A model generated the notes under the pieces. The model had not been told where the DNA came from. It was given only the letters and a program-made list of their open reading frames with translations, and did no database searches. The translations under genes and the position numbers were made by a program. This document shows positions 36,099-45,216 of a DNA stretch of 64,000 nt, in pieces (positions within the stretch are counted from its first letter, which is position 1; the number at the start of each line of letters is the position of its first letter). Where the stretch lies: contig NZ_JAFBIY010000003.1 in the NCBI RefSeq assembly GCF_021531975.1, positions 62,001 through 126,000 on the forward strand. Direction: 5' to 3'. Source of the stretch: Faecalicatena contorta (GTDB lineage Bacteria; Bacillota; Clostridia; Lachnospirales; Lachnospiraceae).

Positions 36099-38588
36099 GT
36101 GGGGACAACTTTTTTAGAGCAGCAGCTCGAAACATATAAGAAAAAAATAAAAATAATGGAACATGCACTTTCCGCAAGTGCAGGCGCTTATTATAACATT
36201 AATATTACACAGAACATTGTTCCCGGGACTATGTACCAGGTGATTGAAGATGTTGAATACAGCATTAATGAGGTAATTGGATTTCCAGAGGATTGCAGGT
36301 ATTGGGACGTTATTGAATATTGGGGAAATCAGCTGACAGAAGAGCAGCAGCCGGCTTATTTTGCGTTTTTTGATATGGATCATCTGACGGAGTGTTACGA
36401 AAAGGGAGAAGACCATATTTTCCATCGTTATTGGACAAAGGATTCTCTGGGTAACCCGATGCTGGCAGAGCAGCATATAGTGATGTACCGTGATCTGACG
36501 AATAATGACCTCCTGGCAATCACTTATATCCTTGATCATACCAAGATAGAAGAGCTCCATACAAGAGATGAAGAGCAGAGAAGAATTCTTGAAGAGGATA
36601 TTAGGAAAATCGAAGGACTTGCCAGCCAGTATTCGACTTTATATTTTATTAATCTGGAGACAAAAGAATATTCAAAATACGTTATCAGTGAAGCGGACTC
36701 TGAAGCGAACAAGGAGGCTGTTAATCAGGATTCGGCAAACTATTTTCACAGGTTTAAAGAATTGGTAAGTGCTTATGCGCATCCGGATTTCCGTGAGGAA
36801 TTGCTGAAGTTTGCTGATGAGGATTATTTAAGAAAAATACTTCATGACAAGAAAAGATATGCCTATCGTTTTCTGAATACCGGAAAGAACGGGGAGTATC
36901 AATGGCTGGAGCTCGTGCTGATTAAGTTTGCTAAAGTAGAGGAAGAAGCATCCAATATCGCTTTTGCTTTCCTGAATGTTGATGAGGAAGAGCGTGAAAA
37001 AGAAGCGCAGAAGAAGATCCTTGTTGATGCTCTTGCTGCGGCAGAACATGCCAACAGGGCAAAGACAGCTTTCCTCAATAATATGTCTCATGATATCCGT
37101 ACGCCTATGAATGCGATCATAGGATATACGGCTCTTGCAGCAGCCCATCTTGATAATGTGGAGACAACAAGGGATTATCTTAATAAGATCTCTACATCAA
37201 GCAGCCATTTGCTTAGTCTTATCAATGATGTTCTGGATATGAGCCGCATTGAGAGCGGTCGGGTGAAAATCGAAGAGAAAGAGGTTCATCTTCCGGATGT
37301 CCTGCATGATCTCAGAACGATTATTCAGTCAAATATTTCTGCCAAGCAGCAGGATCTGTTTATTGATACACAGGATATCATGAATGAAGATATCATTACG
37401 GATAAGCTTCGTCTGAATCAGATATTGTTAAATATTGTCAGCAACGCGATTAAATTTACGCCTGCCGGAGGAACGATCAGTATCAGAATCTTGGAAAAGC
37501 CGTGTAAGCTAAATGGGTATGCAACGTATGAATTCCGCGTAAAGGATAACGGAATCGGTATGTCCGAGGAATTCCAGAAGCATATTTTTGAATCGTTTTC
37601 AAGAGAACAGACAACAACGGTAAGTGGAATTCAGGGAACCGGACTTGGCATGTCGATTACGAAAAATATTATTGATATGATGGGCGGAACCATCAGTGTG
37701 AAGAGTGAAGAAGGAAAGGGTACAGAATTCGTTGTAGTACTTGACTGTAAGCTGTCCGATAATGTTGTAAAATATGAACCGGTTCCGGAACTGCAGGGTG
37801 CGCGTGCACTGGTTGTTGATGATGATACAGATACTTGTATGAGTGTAAGCAAGATGCTTAAGCAGATCGGAATGAGAGCTGACTGGACGGTATCAGGAAA
37901 AGAATCTATCGTCAGAGCGAAAGAGGCGTTTGAAGAAGGAGATGAATTCAAGGCCTATATCATCGACTGGCTTATGCCTGATATGAATGGTATTGAAACG
38001 GTCCGCCGAATCCGTAAAGTGATTGGAGAGAGTACACCGATCATTATCCTGACGGCATATGACTGGTCAGATATAGAAAACGAAGCCAGAGAAGCTGGTG
38101 TAACTGCATTCGTATCGAAACCGCTTTTCATGTCAGAGCTGCGTGAAGTACTGACAAGACCGATTCGCACAAAGGTCGTAAGAAAAGAAGCACCAGAAAA
38201 GGTTGATTTTACAGGGAAGAAAATTCTTCTTGTTGAAGATAATGAGCTCAATCAGGAGATTGCAACAGAAATCCTTAAGGGAGTTGGCTTTGAAGTTGAT
38301 ATTGCGGAAGATGGCATTGCTGCAGTTGATAAGATGGCAAGTGCAGCATCGGATCGGTATGACCTGATTCTTATGGATATCCAGATGCCGAAGATGAATG
38401 GATTTATTGCCACAAGAGAGATTCGAACACTAAGCGATAATCGAAAGGCCAATATTCCAATAATTGCAATGACTGCGAATGCTTTTGACGAAGATAAGAA
38501 GATGGCATATGAGGCAGGAATGAATGGTTTTGTAGCAAAACCGATTAATATCAAGACATTGATGAGTACTTTGGAAGATGTTTGTTAA
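36099..38588 (+). CDS. Soluble hybrid histidine kinase with two receiver domains
   Basis: An 829-residue protein. The GTG at 36099 is taken as the start because GGAGG (36086-36090) sits 8 bases before it, and because the longer frame from 35940 would run through a terminator and promoter. No transmembrane helix is present. The first 290 residues look like one or two PAS-type sensing domains. HisKA follows with NMSHDIRTPMNA (His331), then HATPase_c with NIVSNAIKFTP, DNGIGM and GTGLGMS. Receiver 1 has DDD and a phospho-acceptor at Asp623 (IIDWLMPDMNG). Receiver 2 has Asp760 (ILMDIQMPKMNG). No HPt or output domain is present, so phosphorelay must continue to another protein. This domain order is common in Lachnospiraceae. 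The signal is unknown; the gene is monocistronic. Confidence 0.85.
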   Translation: MGTTFLEQQLETYKKKIKIMEHALSASAGAYYNINITQNIVPGTMYQVIEDVEYSINEVIGFPEDCRYWDVIEYWGNQLTEEQQPAYFAFFDMDHLTECYEKGEDHIFHRYWTKDSLGNPMLAEQHIVMYRDLTNNDLLAITYILDHTKIEELHTRDEEQRRILEEDIRKIEGLASQYSTLYFINLETKEYSKYVISEADSEANKEAVNQDSANYFHRFKELVSAYAHPDFREELLKFADEDYLRKILHDKKRYAYRFLNTGKNGEYQWLELVLIKFAKVEEEASNIAFAFLNVDEEEREKEAQKKILVDALAAAEHANRAKTAFLNNMSHDIRTPMNAIIGYTALAAAHLDNVETTRDYLNKISTSSSHLLSLINDVLDMSRIESGRVKIEEKEVHLPDVLHDLRTIIQSNISAKQQDLFIDTQDIMNEDIITDKLRLNQILLNIVSNAIKFTPAGGTISIRILEKPCKLNGYATYEFRVKDNGIGMSEEFQKHIFESFSREQTTTVSGIQGTGLGMSITKNIIDMMGGTISVKSEEGKGTEFVVVLDCKLSDNVVKYEPVPELQGARALVVDDDTDTCMSVSKMLKQIGMRADWTVSGKESIVRAKEAFEEGDEFKAYIIDWLMPDMNGIETVRRIRKVIGESTPIIILTAYDWSDIENEAREAGVTAFVSKPLFMSELREVLTRPIRTKVVRKEAPEKVDFTGKKILLVEDNELNQEIATEILKGVGFEVDIAEDGIAAVDKMASAASDRYDLILMDIQMPKMNGFIATREIRTLSDNRKANIPIIAMTANAFDEDKKMAYEAGMNGFVAKPINIKTLMSTLEDVC

Positions 38589-38613
38589 ATGGAAGTTTGG
38601 AAATAAAGATAGG

Positions 38614-38645
38614 AAGACCACCGACTTTTGCCGGTGGTCTTGTTT
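38614..38645. terminator. Terminator between convergent hybrid kinase and degV genes
   Basis: A 10-bp stem, AAGACCACCG (38614-38623) with CGGTGGTCTT (38632-38641), is followed by GTTTTG on the plus strand. It serves the rightward kinase gene and may also serve the leftward degV gene. Confidence 0.8.
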
Positions 38646-38655
38646 TGCATTATCA

Positions 38656-39507
38656 TTATCTGGCAAAACCGGCGATACCAAATGCGGCAGGACCGCCGTG
38701 AGTGGTAATAACACCGTTTGCCTGTATCCATTTAATTTGCTTAAATCCGCAGGCCTTTGCAGTTTCATCTGCAACTTCGCGGATTTCATCTTTTAATCCA
38801 ATGGTATAGACGAACCAGAGAACATCCTGATCCAGATCATATTCTGCAGCATAATTCTGAATAAGCTTTGCTGCGACTTTTTTCATCTTTCCACGATATT
38901 TCTTTGTGGCAACAAGCTTTCCGTCAAGAATCTCAATACATGGATGAATATTGAGGATTCGGCTTCCAAGGCAGACTGCGTTGCTGACACGTCCGCCGGC
39001 GCGCAGGAATTCCAGATTGTCCGGAAGAAAACACATTTTCGCACGGGAAAGAAGCTCCACTGCCTTTTCAGAAGCATCTGTAAGAGATACTCCCGGATTT
39101 GCCTGCATATATTCGGCGACTGCGATAACAACAGCTGCCTGTCCGGCGGATACCTGTTTCGTATCGATCGCTGTGACATAATCTCTGTCTTCGGCGGCAA
39201 TTACTGCGCTCTGGTAAGAGCAGGTCGTTACTGAAGAATATGCAAGATAAAGAATCTGTGCATCAGGATATTGTTCGTGAATTTCATCGAATGCACGAAT
39301 AAAATCATCTGGTGAGCATCCACTTGTCCTTGGAAGCTTACCGGTTTCCTGGTAGTAATCGCAGATCTTCTGAACCGGGAATGAACCGTCATCCAGAGTC
39401 TCATTGTCAAACGAAACGTGCATTGGAACCATTTTAATATTGTACTGTGCGGCAAGCTCCGGTGTAATATCAGAACCGGTCTCCGCAACGAGAATAATTG
39501 GATTCAT
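38656..39507 (-). CDS. DegV family fatty-acid-binding protein
   Basis: A 283-residue DegV-family protein, normal length. The ATG at 39507 is chosen since AGGAG precedes it on the minus strand with 8-base spacing; the longer frame from 39540 lacks this. Typical features are IILVAETGSDITPE at the N-terminus, the RTSGCSPDDF loop, LAYSSVTTCSYQSA, the ALD-T-QVSAGQA-like DTKQVSAGQA, FLRAGGRVS, and the C-terminal THGGPAAFGIAGFAR. DegV proteins (FakB) bind fatty acids and present them to the FakA kinase. No fakA is visible in the window. It is divergent from a dihydrouridine synthase gene. Confidence 0.9.
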   Translation of the reverse strand: MNPIILVAETGSDITPELAAQYNIKMVPMHVSFDNETLDDGSFPVQKICDYYQETGKLPRTSGCSPDDFIRAFDEIHEQYPDAQILYLAYSSVTTCSYQSAVIAAEDRDYVTAIDTKQVSAGQAAVVIAVAEYMQANPGVSLTDASEKAVELLSRAKMCFLPDNLEFLRAGGRVSNAVCLGSRILNIHPCIEILDGKLVATKKYRGKMKKVAAKLIQNYAAEYDLDQDVLWFVYTIGLKDEIREVADETAKACGFKQIKWIQANGVITTHGGPAAFGIAGFAR

Positions 39508-39538
39508 GATGAATCTCCTTTCGGGTGTATTTGATAAC

Positions 39539-39567
39539 ATGATACATAGTATTTGAAACTACGTCAA
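39539..39567 (-). promoter_or_regulatory. Promoter of the degV-type gene
   Basis: On the minus strand TTGACG (39567-39562), a 17-bp spacer and TATCAT (39544-39539). This is a good sigma-A promoter 31 bases before the start codon. Confidence 0.7.
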
Positions 39568-39585
39568 GTGTTTTGCAACTCAATC

Positions 39586-39598
39586 CGACATAATGTCG
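39586..39598. promoter_or_regulatory. Perfect palindrome in the degV/dus divergent promoter region
   Basis: CGACATAATGTCG is a 6+1+6 perfect inverted repeat. It lies between the divergent start sites, upstream of the degV -35 and overlapping the likely dus promoter region (a TATAAT is at 39602-39607). It is a candidate operator. Confidence 0.5.
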
Positions 39599-39669
39599 AA
39601 TTATAATGCTTTTATCAGCAAAGAAGTGTATAATGAAAAAAGTATGAAATGTATATTTGAGGAGATGAC

Positions 39670-40614
39670 ATGAAGTATTATCTGGCCCCTCTTGAGGGAA
39701 TTACAACCAACATATACCGCAATGCTTATCACAAGTATTTTCTTCCTGTGGATAAATATTTTACCCCTTTTCTCGTGCCTCATGAGAAGAAAGGATTCAG
39801 TGCCAAAGAGGAACGGGAAGTATTACCGGAGCAGAACCCGGGGTTATATCTTGTACCACAGATATTGAGTAATGATGCAAAGGGATTTCTGAATACAGTA
39901 AACAAACTTAAGGCATATGGGTATCGTGAAGTGAATCTGAATCTTGGATGTCCATCTAAGACAGTCGTATCCAAATCCAGGGGATCGGGCTTCCTGGAAA
40001 AGACAGAGGAGCTTAACAAGTTTCTGGAACAGATTTATAATGGGACAGATGTAGAAATATCTATCAAAACAAGGATCGGAAAGAATTCTCCGGAGGAATT
40101 CGCAGGGCTTTTGCAGATATATAATCAGTACCCGGTAAAAGAACTGATCATTCATCCGCGTGTGCAGCAGGACTTTTATAAGAATAAACCCAATCTGCAG
40201 GTATTTGAACAGGCGCTCAGGGAGAGTAAGGCTCCGGTCTGCTATAACGGAGATATTTTCTGCGTGGAAGATTATGAGCGTCTTACAGAGAGATTCCCGC
40301 AGGTGGATACGTATATGCTTGGAAGAGGCATCATCGGCAATCCGGGGCTTCTTGAGGAAATCTCACATGGCCTGCCGGCAGATGCAGGAAGATTGCAGGC
40401 ATTTCATGATGAAGTGCTGGAGGGCTATCTGGCAAATTGCTTTGGAGAGAAAAATGCATTGTTTAAGATGAAAGAGATCTGGTGCTATATGGGAGGAATG
40501 TTCCCGGAGAATGGTAAGCTTCTGAAGAAGATAAAGAAAGCGCAGCATTTAAGCGAGTATCAGAGTGTATGCAGGGAACTTTTTGCTTTACTTTCAGAAA
40601 CAGTTGCAATATAA
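39670..40614 (+). CDS. tRNA-dihydrouridine synthase (Dus family)
   Basis: A 314-residue flavoenzyme that reduces specific uridines in tRNA D-loops. The sequence runs MKYYLAPLEGITTN (FMN-binding loop), then NLNLGCPSKTV, where the Cys is the catalytic acid, KTRIG, ELIIHPR, VCYNGDI and MLGRGIIGNPG, all in TIM-barrel order. The length matches Dus proteins, but the target position cannot be assigned. GGAGATG (39660-39666) provides the ribosome binding site. The YbaK-type gene starts 29 bases after its stop, so the two may be one transcript. Confidence 0.9.
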   Translation: MKYYLAPLEGITTNIYRNAYHKYFLPVDKYFTPFLVPHEKKGFSAKEEREVLPEQNPGLYLVPQILSNDAKGFLNTVNKLKAYGYREVNLNLGCPSKTVVSKSRGSGFLEKTEELNKFLEQIYNGTDVEISIKTRIGKNSPEEFAGLLQIYNQYPVKELIIHPRVQQDFYKNKPNLQVFEQALRESKAPVCYNGDIFCVEDYERLTERFPQVDTYMLGRGIIGNPGLLEEISHGLPADAGRLQAFHDEVLEGYLANCFGEKNALFKMKEIWCYMGGMFPENGKLLKKIKKAQHLSEYQSVCRELFALLSETVAI

Positions 40615-40643
40615 TAGAAAAAACTAGAAAGGAGATGCTCAAT

Positions 40644-41135
40644 ATGGAAGATCAGAAAAAACGAGTATATGACGCATTAGACAGACTGAAGATTAAATAT
40701 GAGGTGGTGGAGCATGAGCCCGTTCATACAATGGAAGATATGGACAGACTTGGCCTGCCGGAGAAGGGAACCTTGTGTAAGAACTTGTTCCTGCGTGATT
40801 CCAAAGGAAAGAGACATTTCCTTGTAACTTGTGACGAGAAAAAGAAAGTCGATCTCAAAGCACTGGGAAGACAGCTCGGAGCAGGGAATGTAAGCTTCGC
40901 ATCAGAAGAAAGACTGGAGAAGTATCTTGGACTGAAACAGGGAAGTGTATCACCTTTCGGTCTGATGAATGATACAGAGAAAGCGGTAGAGTTCTTTATC
41001 GATAAGGACTTAAGCAGATGTAAGAGCCTTGGCATTCATCCGCTGGAGAATACAGCAACTGTATTTCTGTCATTTAAGGATCTGGACAAGTTCCTGTGGG
41101 ATCTTGATGTAGATGTTGTAAAGATCAAATTGTAG
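40644..41135 (+). CDS. YbaK/ProX-type aminoacyl-tRNA deacylase domain protein
   Basis: A 163-residue protein of the YbaK/PrdX (aminoacyl-tRNA-editing) family, which hydrolyses mischarged tRNA, usually Ala- or Cys-tRNA(Pro). The expected elements are visible: YEVVEHEPVHTMEDM, CKNLFLRDSKGKRHFLV, DLKALGRQLG, LGLKQGSVSPFGLMND and IHPLENTATVFLS. The ATG at 40644 is chosen because AAAGGAG (40628-40634) is 9 bases upstream, and because the longer frame from 40569 overlaps dus. It is followed by a 42-base palindromic element rather than a standard terminator. Confidence 0.85.
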   Translation: MEDQKKRVYDALDRLKIKYEVVEHEPVHTMEDMDRLGLPEKGTLCKNLFLRDSKGKRHFLVTCDEKKKVDLKALGRQLGAGNVSFASEERLEKYLGLKQGSVSPFGLMNDTEKAVEFFIDKDLSRCKSLGIHPLENTATVFLSFKDLDKFLWDLDVDVVKIKL

Positions 41136-41143
41136 TGAATTGT

Positions 41144-41185
41144 CGTTGGGGACGGGGTATTTTTCAAAATACCCCGTCCCCAACG
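41144..41185. repeat. Long REP-like palindrome
   Basis: A 19-bp perfect inverted repeat: the arm CGTTGGGGACGGGGTATTT (41144-41162) pairs with its complement at 41167-41185, around a four-base loop. No poly-T tail follows the stem. Such GGGGACGGGG palindromes resemble dispersed REP-type repeats; it may also terminate the preceding gene. Confidence 0.7.
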
Positions 41186-41204
41186 TGAGAAAGTGGGGAA
41201 TTAT

Positions 41205-42083
41205 ATGGAACCGAATCAGAGTTATGGCAAACGCATGTGGTACCTGTGGGGGCCGGTCGTGATAAAATTTGGAATTGCGTATTTAATATATGTAATTGTG
41301 ACAGCGGGACTTATGGTGGCGTATACATCTGTTAAGACCGGCGGTGATGCGGATGCAATGATGGCGATATTCGAAAGTCAGACACAGATACAGCAGATGT
41401 ATGAGGCGGTACTGACGCAGCTTTACAGTTATGCCGTTCCGATTGAAGGCGCAGCGGCGCTTGTCACAATACCGCTGATGGCTTTCTTCTTTCACAGAGA
41501 CCGTACGAAAGAGAAGAAAGCAGGCATTACCATATATAAGAAGGCTCCGTTGTGGAAATATGCAGGCATTATTGTCATTAGTGCCACGATGAGCATGGCA
41601 TTAAATAATCTCATATTGATTTCACATATGTCAGAAATGAGTGAATCCTATGAAAAGATAATGGAAGCCTTTTATGAGCCGTCTTTTCTCATGCAGATTG
41701 TCTGTCTCGGAATCGTGATACCGATATGTGAAGAAATGGTATACAGAGGCCTTATGTTCCGGCGGATGCGTGGGCAGACGAAGTTTTTGCAGGCTGCACT
41801 TTATTCTTCCGTTGTATTTGCCATTACACATGGAAATGTTGTGCAGATGTTATATGGATTTTTCATGGGAATGCTGCTGGCATATCTTTATGAAAAATAT
41901 GGTTCGGTTAAAGCACCGATTCTCGGACATATTACGGCAAATCTGTTGTCTGTTGTGGGTACGAATTACAACCTGTTCGGATGGCTTATGAAGGAGCCGA
42001 TGCGTATGGGTATTGTAACAGTTGCCTGTGCCTCACTTGCTGCAACCGCATTTGTATGGATACAGAGAATAGAGGCTGAGTAA
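41205..42083 (+). CDS. CPBP family intramembrane metalloprotease (CAAX-like)
   Basis: A 292-residue polytopic membrane protein with about 8 hydrophobic helices. The CPBP catalytic motifs are present: CEEMVYRGLMF (EExxxR), FAITHGN (FxxxH) and the third motif GHITANL. These proteases include CAAX prenyl endopeptidases and bacterial relatives linked to bacteriocin self-immunity or cleavage of peptides. The ATG at 41205 is preferred over the GTG at 41193, with GTGGGG just upstream. It is an isolated gene; no bacteriocin gene is near, so immunity is not implied. Confidence 0.85.
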   Translation: MEPNQSYGKRMWYLWGPVVIKFGIAYLIYVIVTAGLMVAYTSVKTGGDADAMMAIFESQTQIQQMYEAVLTQLYSYAVPIEGAAALVTIPLMAFFFHRDRTKEKKAGITIYKKAPLWKYAGIIVISATMSMALNNLILISHMSEMSESYEKIMEAFYEPSFLMQIVCLGIVIPICEEMVYRGLMFRRMRGQTKFLQAALYSSVVFAITHGNVVQMLYGFFMGMLLAYLYEKYGSVKAPILGHITANLLSVVGTNYNLFGWLMKEPMRMGIVTVACASLAATAFVWIQRIEAE

Positions 42084-42107
42084 ATGTTACGTAAATGTTA
42101 AAAAATA

Positions 42108-42136
42108 TTGCAAAATTGTTTGCACTCATGTATAAT
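42108..42136 (+). promoter_or_regulatory. Promoter of the first NlpC/P60 gene
   Basis: TTGCAA (42108-42113), 17-bp spacer and a perfect TATAAT (42131-42136), 68 bases before the start. Confidence 0.75.
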
Positions 42137-42203
42137 GATTTTAGGTGTAGGGTAAGTCTGCACAAATAAAGATAAATTACAGTACAAAAAGGAAGATATT
42201 ATT

Positions 42204-43256
42204 ATGATGAAAAAGATTGGCAGGAACCTGCTGGCAGCAGTTGTGATGAGCAGCATGATTGTAACACCGGTTATGGCAACCCCATCTGTGGATGATTTGA
42301 AAGAAGATAAACAGGCAGCGCAGAGTGAGATGGCATCTCTGCAGAAGCAACTGAATGATATTACAGCTAAGATCGCTGATCTGGAGGCAGATCTTATCAC
42401 CAAGGGTGAGGAGATCGCACAGGCGCAGGAAGATCTGAAGGAAGCGGAAGCGCAGGAGAAGAAGCAGTATGAGGACATGAAGCTCAGAATTAAGTTCATG
42501 TACGAAGAGGGAAATACGAGTGCGCTGGAGACCCTTGTTGCTGCTGAGAATTTTTCTGATTTTGTAAACCAGGCAGAATATGTACAGAATGTACATCAAT
42601 ATGACCGTGATAAATTAGAAGAGTATGTAGAGACAAAGCAGAAAGTCGCAGATCTTAAGACAACGCTTGAAGCAGAAAAAGCGGAGCTTGAGACAAAGCA
42701 GACAGAGTTTGAAGAACAGCAGGGCGAACTGGATAATCTTGTTGAATCCAAGGCAGCAGAGATCGCAGAACTGGATGGACAGATTGAAGATGCGATCGCG
42801 CAGGCGGCAGCAGAGGCAGAGGCAAGAAGACAGCAGGAGCTGGCAGCGCAGAATAATAATAATAACAGTAACAGCGGAAGCAGCAATAAAGGTAATGGAA
42901 GCAGCAGTAGCGGTGGAAGCGCACCATCCTATAGTCCATCTACCGGTAATGCGATCGTAAACCGTGCTTACAGCAAGCTGGGACGCCCATATGTATGGGG
43001 CGCATGTGGTCCGGACACCTTTGACTGCTCTGGATTTGTAAGTTACTGTCTGACAGGAAGCTATACACGTATCGGAACATCCGGAACATTTGCCGGATGG
43101 CCAAGAGTAAGTGATCCTCAGCCGGGAGATGTCTGTGTGAAATCTGGTCATGTAGGTATCTATATCGGTGGAGGACAGATGATCCACGCACCGCATACAG
43201 GTGACGTAGTAAAGGTTTCAGCGGTTCATTCCGGAATGTGGTTCGTACGCCGTTAA
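42204..43256 (+). CDS. Secreted NlpC/P60 peptidoglycan hydrolase with coiled-coil N-terminus
   Basis: A 350-residue secreted protein. Residues 1-27 are a signal peptide (cleavage after VMA). Residues 28-205 form a long coiled coil typical of PcsB/CwlO-type hydrolases (EEGNTSALETLVAAENFSDFVNQAEYVQ). A Gln/Asn/Ser/Gly-rich linker then leads to the C40 peptidase domain at about 245-350. Catalytic residues appear in DTFDCSGFVSYCL (Cys) and SGHVGIYIGGGQMIHA (two His). It cleaves peptide stem bonds in the wall, probably during division or growth, and the coiled coil may be bound by FtsEX. The GGAAGATATT before the ATG gives a moderate ribosome binding site. The paralogous gene follows 130 bases downstream. 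Confidence 0.9.
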   Translation: MMKKIGRNLLAAVVMSSMIVTPVMATPSVDDLKEDKQAAQSEMASLQKQLNDITAKIADLEADLITKGEEIAQAQEDLKEAEAQEKKQYEDMKLRIKFMYEEGNTSALETLVAAENFSDFVNQAEYVQNVHQYDRDKLEEYVETKQKVADLKTTLEAEKAELETKQTEFEEQQGELDNLVESKAAEIAELDGQIEDAIAQAAAEAEARRQQELAAQNNNNNSNSGSSNKGNGSSSSGGSAPSYSPSTGNAIVNRAYSKLGRPYVWGACGPDTFDCSGFVSYCLTGSYTRIGTSGTFAGWPRVSDPQPGDVCVKSGHVGIYIGGGQMIHAPHTGDVVKVSAVHSGMWFVRR

Positions 43257-43302
43257 TGGCATTTTATCCCTGACGGGAATTAATGGAAAAAACGAAAAAA
43301 TA

Positions 43303-43331
43303 TTGAAATCAATTGTAAAATGTAGTATTCT
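43303..43331 (+). promoter_or_regulatory. Promoter of the second NlpC/P60 gene
   Basis: TTGAAA (43303-43308), a 17-bp spacer and TATTCT (43326-43331). The gene therefore has its own promoter despite adjacency to its paralogue. Confidence 0.6.
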
Positions 43332-43398
43332 GACCTTAGATATGCAAGGGGAGCATAGGAGTATTAATAACTGATAATTAATAAGGATGGGTGAGAAT

Positions 43399-44649
43399 AT
43401 GAATAAACGATTATCACAAGCACTCATCACATCAATTGTGGTGAGTTCTTTGATTGTAGCGCCGGTTTTGGCTGCACCTCAGGATAAAGTGGATTCTCTG
43501 GAGCAGCAAAAGAGTGAAGCACAGGCGCAGATGGCAGATGTGAATTCACAGCTTGTCAGTCTTCTGTTGGAATATGAAGGCCTGCAGCAGGATATGAAGA
43601 AGCAGGAAGAGAAGATCGCACAGGCGGAGAGTGACCTTGACGCAGCAGAGAAAGAAGAGCAGAAGCAGTATGAAGATATGAAGCTTCGTATCAAATACAT
43701 GTATGAGCAGGGCGATACCTCTTTTGTAGAAGCACTTGTGACAGCACAGTCATATTCGGAGCTTGTAAGTAAGTCGGAATATGTGCAGAAGGTTCATGAT
43801 TATGATCGTGAGAAATTAGAAGAATATGTGGAGATAAAGGAAGAAGTACAGACACTTAAGGATGACCTGGAGACAGGACAGGCTGAGATGAAGGATATGG
43901 CACAGGAAATGAGTGCCCAGAAGTCGAATCTGGAAACGACACTTTCGGATATGAAGAGTCAGATCGCTGACTTCGATACTCAGCTTGCACAGGCGAAAGA
44001 GGAAGCCGCGGCAGAGCTTGCCAGAGCAACGCAACAGACGGAAGCAGCAGCGGCAGCGGCTGTAGAAAATGCTGTGGCAGATAGTTCATCGGGCAGCAAA
44101 CCGTCTTCTGGAAGTAGCAGTAAGCCATCAGGCGGCAATTCCAGTTCTGGTAATACAGGAAACTCCGGAAGCACGGGAAACACAGGTAATTCGGGTAACT
44201 CGAGCAATACCGGCAGTTCCAGTTCGGGAAGTTCAGGTAATAACAGCAGTTCTTCTTCCGGTGGTTCCGCATCCGGTAATCCGAGTAACGCTTCTCTTGG
44301 ACAGCAGATTGCGAACAGAGGATGCGAATACATTGGTAACAAGTACGTATATGGCGGCAATAGCCTGACGGATGGTATTGACTGCTCCGGATTCGTACAG
44401 CAGATACATAAGCAGTTCGGTATATCAACACCAAGATCCTCCAGTGCACTTCGTACAGGAGGAAAAGCAGTAAGCATTGCAAATATGCTTCCGGGTGATG
44501 TTATCTGTTATAGTGGCCATGTGGCTATCTATATTGGTGGCGGACGTATAGTTCATGCATCGAACAGTGCACCATACCCGAAGGGTGGTATTAAGATTAC
44601 AAATAACTATGCATACAAGACAGTTCTGGCAGTGAGAAGATACTGGTAG
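43399..44649 (+). CDS. Second secreted NlpC/P60 hydrolase, paralogue of the previous gene
   Basis: A 416-residue protein from the ATG at 43399 (MNKRLSQ), which has GGTGAG 4-9 bases upstream. The ATG at 43387 would add four residues. A signal peptide (cleavage near VLAAP) is followed by a coiled coil closely similar to that of the upstream gene (YMYEQGDTSFVEALVTAQSYSELVSKSEYVQ). A long Ser/Gly/Asn/Thr linker follows at about 220-310. The C40 domain has DGIDCSGFVQQ (Cys) and SGHVAIYIGGGRIVHAS (His). The pair clearly arose by duplication, with the main difference in linker length and in the C-terminal insertion. Role as in the first copy. Confidence 0.9.
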   Translation: MNKRLSQALITSIVVSSLIVAPVLAAPQDKVDSLEQQKSEAQAQMADVNSQLVSLLLEYEGLQQDMKKQEEKIAQAESDLDAAEKEEQKQYEDMKLRIKYMYEQGDTSFVEALVTAQSYSELVSKSEYVQKVHDYDREKLEEYVEIKEEVQTLKDDLETGQAEMKDMAQEMSAQKSNLETTLSDMKSQIADFDTQLAQAKEEAAAELARATQQTEAAAAAAVENAVADSSSGSKPSSGSSSKPSGGNSSSGNTGNSGSTGNTGNSGNSSNTGSSSSGSSGNNSSSSSGGSASGNPSNASLGQQIANRGCEYIGNKYVYGGNSLTDGIDCSGFVQQIHKQFGISTPRSSSALRTGGKAVSIANMLPGDVICYSGHVAIYIGGGRIVHASNSAPYPKGGIKITNNYAYKTVLAVRRYW

Positions 44650-44719
44650 AATCCCATTGGAAGATGTTCGTAAATAAGACGTAAAGGTCTGAAAAAATAA
44701 AGGATAAGGAGAATGAATC

Positions 44720-45199
44720 ATGAGAAACGAGAATGTAAAGAAAATCATTATGGGTGCGGATCGTTATGGTTTTGATCTGAAGAATGCGATTAAAGAGCAT
44801 CTTCTGAAACAAGGTTATGATGTGGTTGATGTGAATCCGGATGCACCTATCCTGTTTCAGGATGCAGCATGCAAGGTTTCACAAGGAATCCAGAGCGGAG
44901 AATTTGACAGAGGTATTGCACTTTGTGGAACTGGTATGGGTGTCAGCATTATCTGTAATAAGCACAAAGGTGTATATGCTGCACTTTGTGAGAGTGTTTA
45001 TCAGGCTCGCCGTGCAAAACAGGTAAACAATACGAATGTACTCTGTATGGGAGGTTTCCTGATCGGACATGAGATGGGACGCGTTATGACAGATGCATGG
45101 CTGGAACAGAACCATATGGAGGGACTGGATCCGGAGATGGCCAAGATCGTCGGCAAAGAATTTGATGAGTTGGTTGAGTTCGAAAAACAGGAACATTAA
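44720..45199 (+). CDS. rpiB: RpiB/LacA/LacB family sugar-phosphate isomerase
   Basis: A 159-residue member of the RpiB/LacAB family that interconverts ribose 5-phosphate and ribulose 5-phosphate, or galactose/allose phosphates. The fold shows [20 protein letters not shown], then [13 protein letters not shown], where the Cys in CGTG is the catalytic base, and [30 protein letters not shown]. The GADxxG substrate loop usually reads GSDHAG; here it reads GADRYG, so the substrate could be a LacAB type. AAGGAGAATGAATC gives a good ribosome binding site. It ends in a terminator that also contains the rpsB promoter -35. Confidence 0.85.
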   Translation: MRNENVKKIIMGADRYGFDLKNAIKEHLLKQGYDVVDVNPDAPILFQDAACKVSQGIQSGEFDRGIALCGTGMGVSIICNKHKGVYAALCESVYQARRAKQVNNTNVLCMGGFLIGHEMGRVMTDAWLEQNHMEGLDPEMAKIVGKEFDELVEFEKQEH

Positions 45200-45216
45200 T
45201 TATAAGCAGATTCGCG

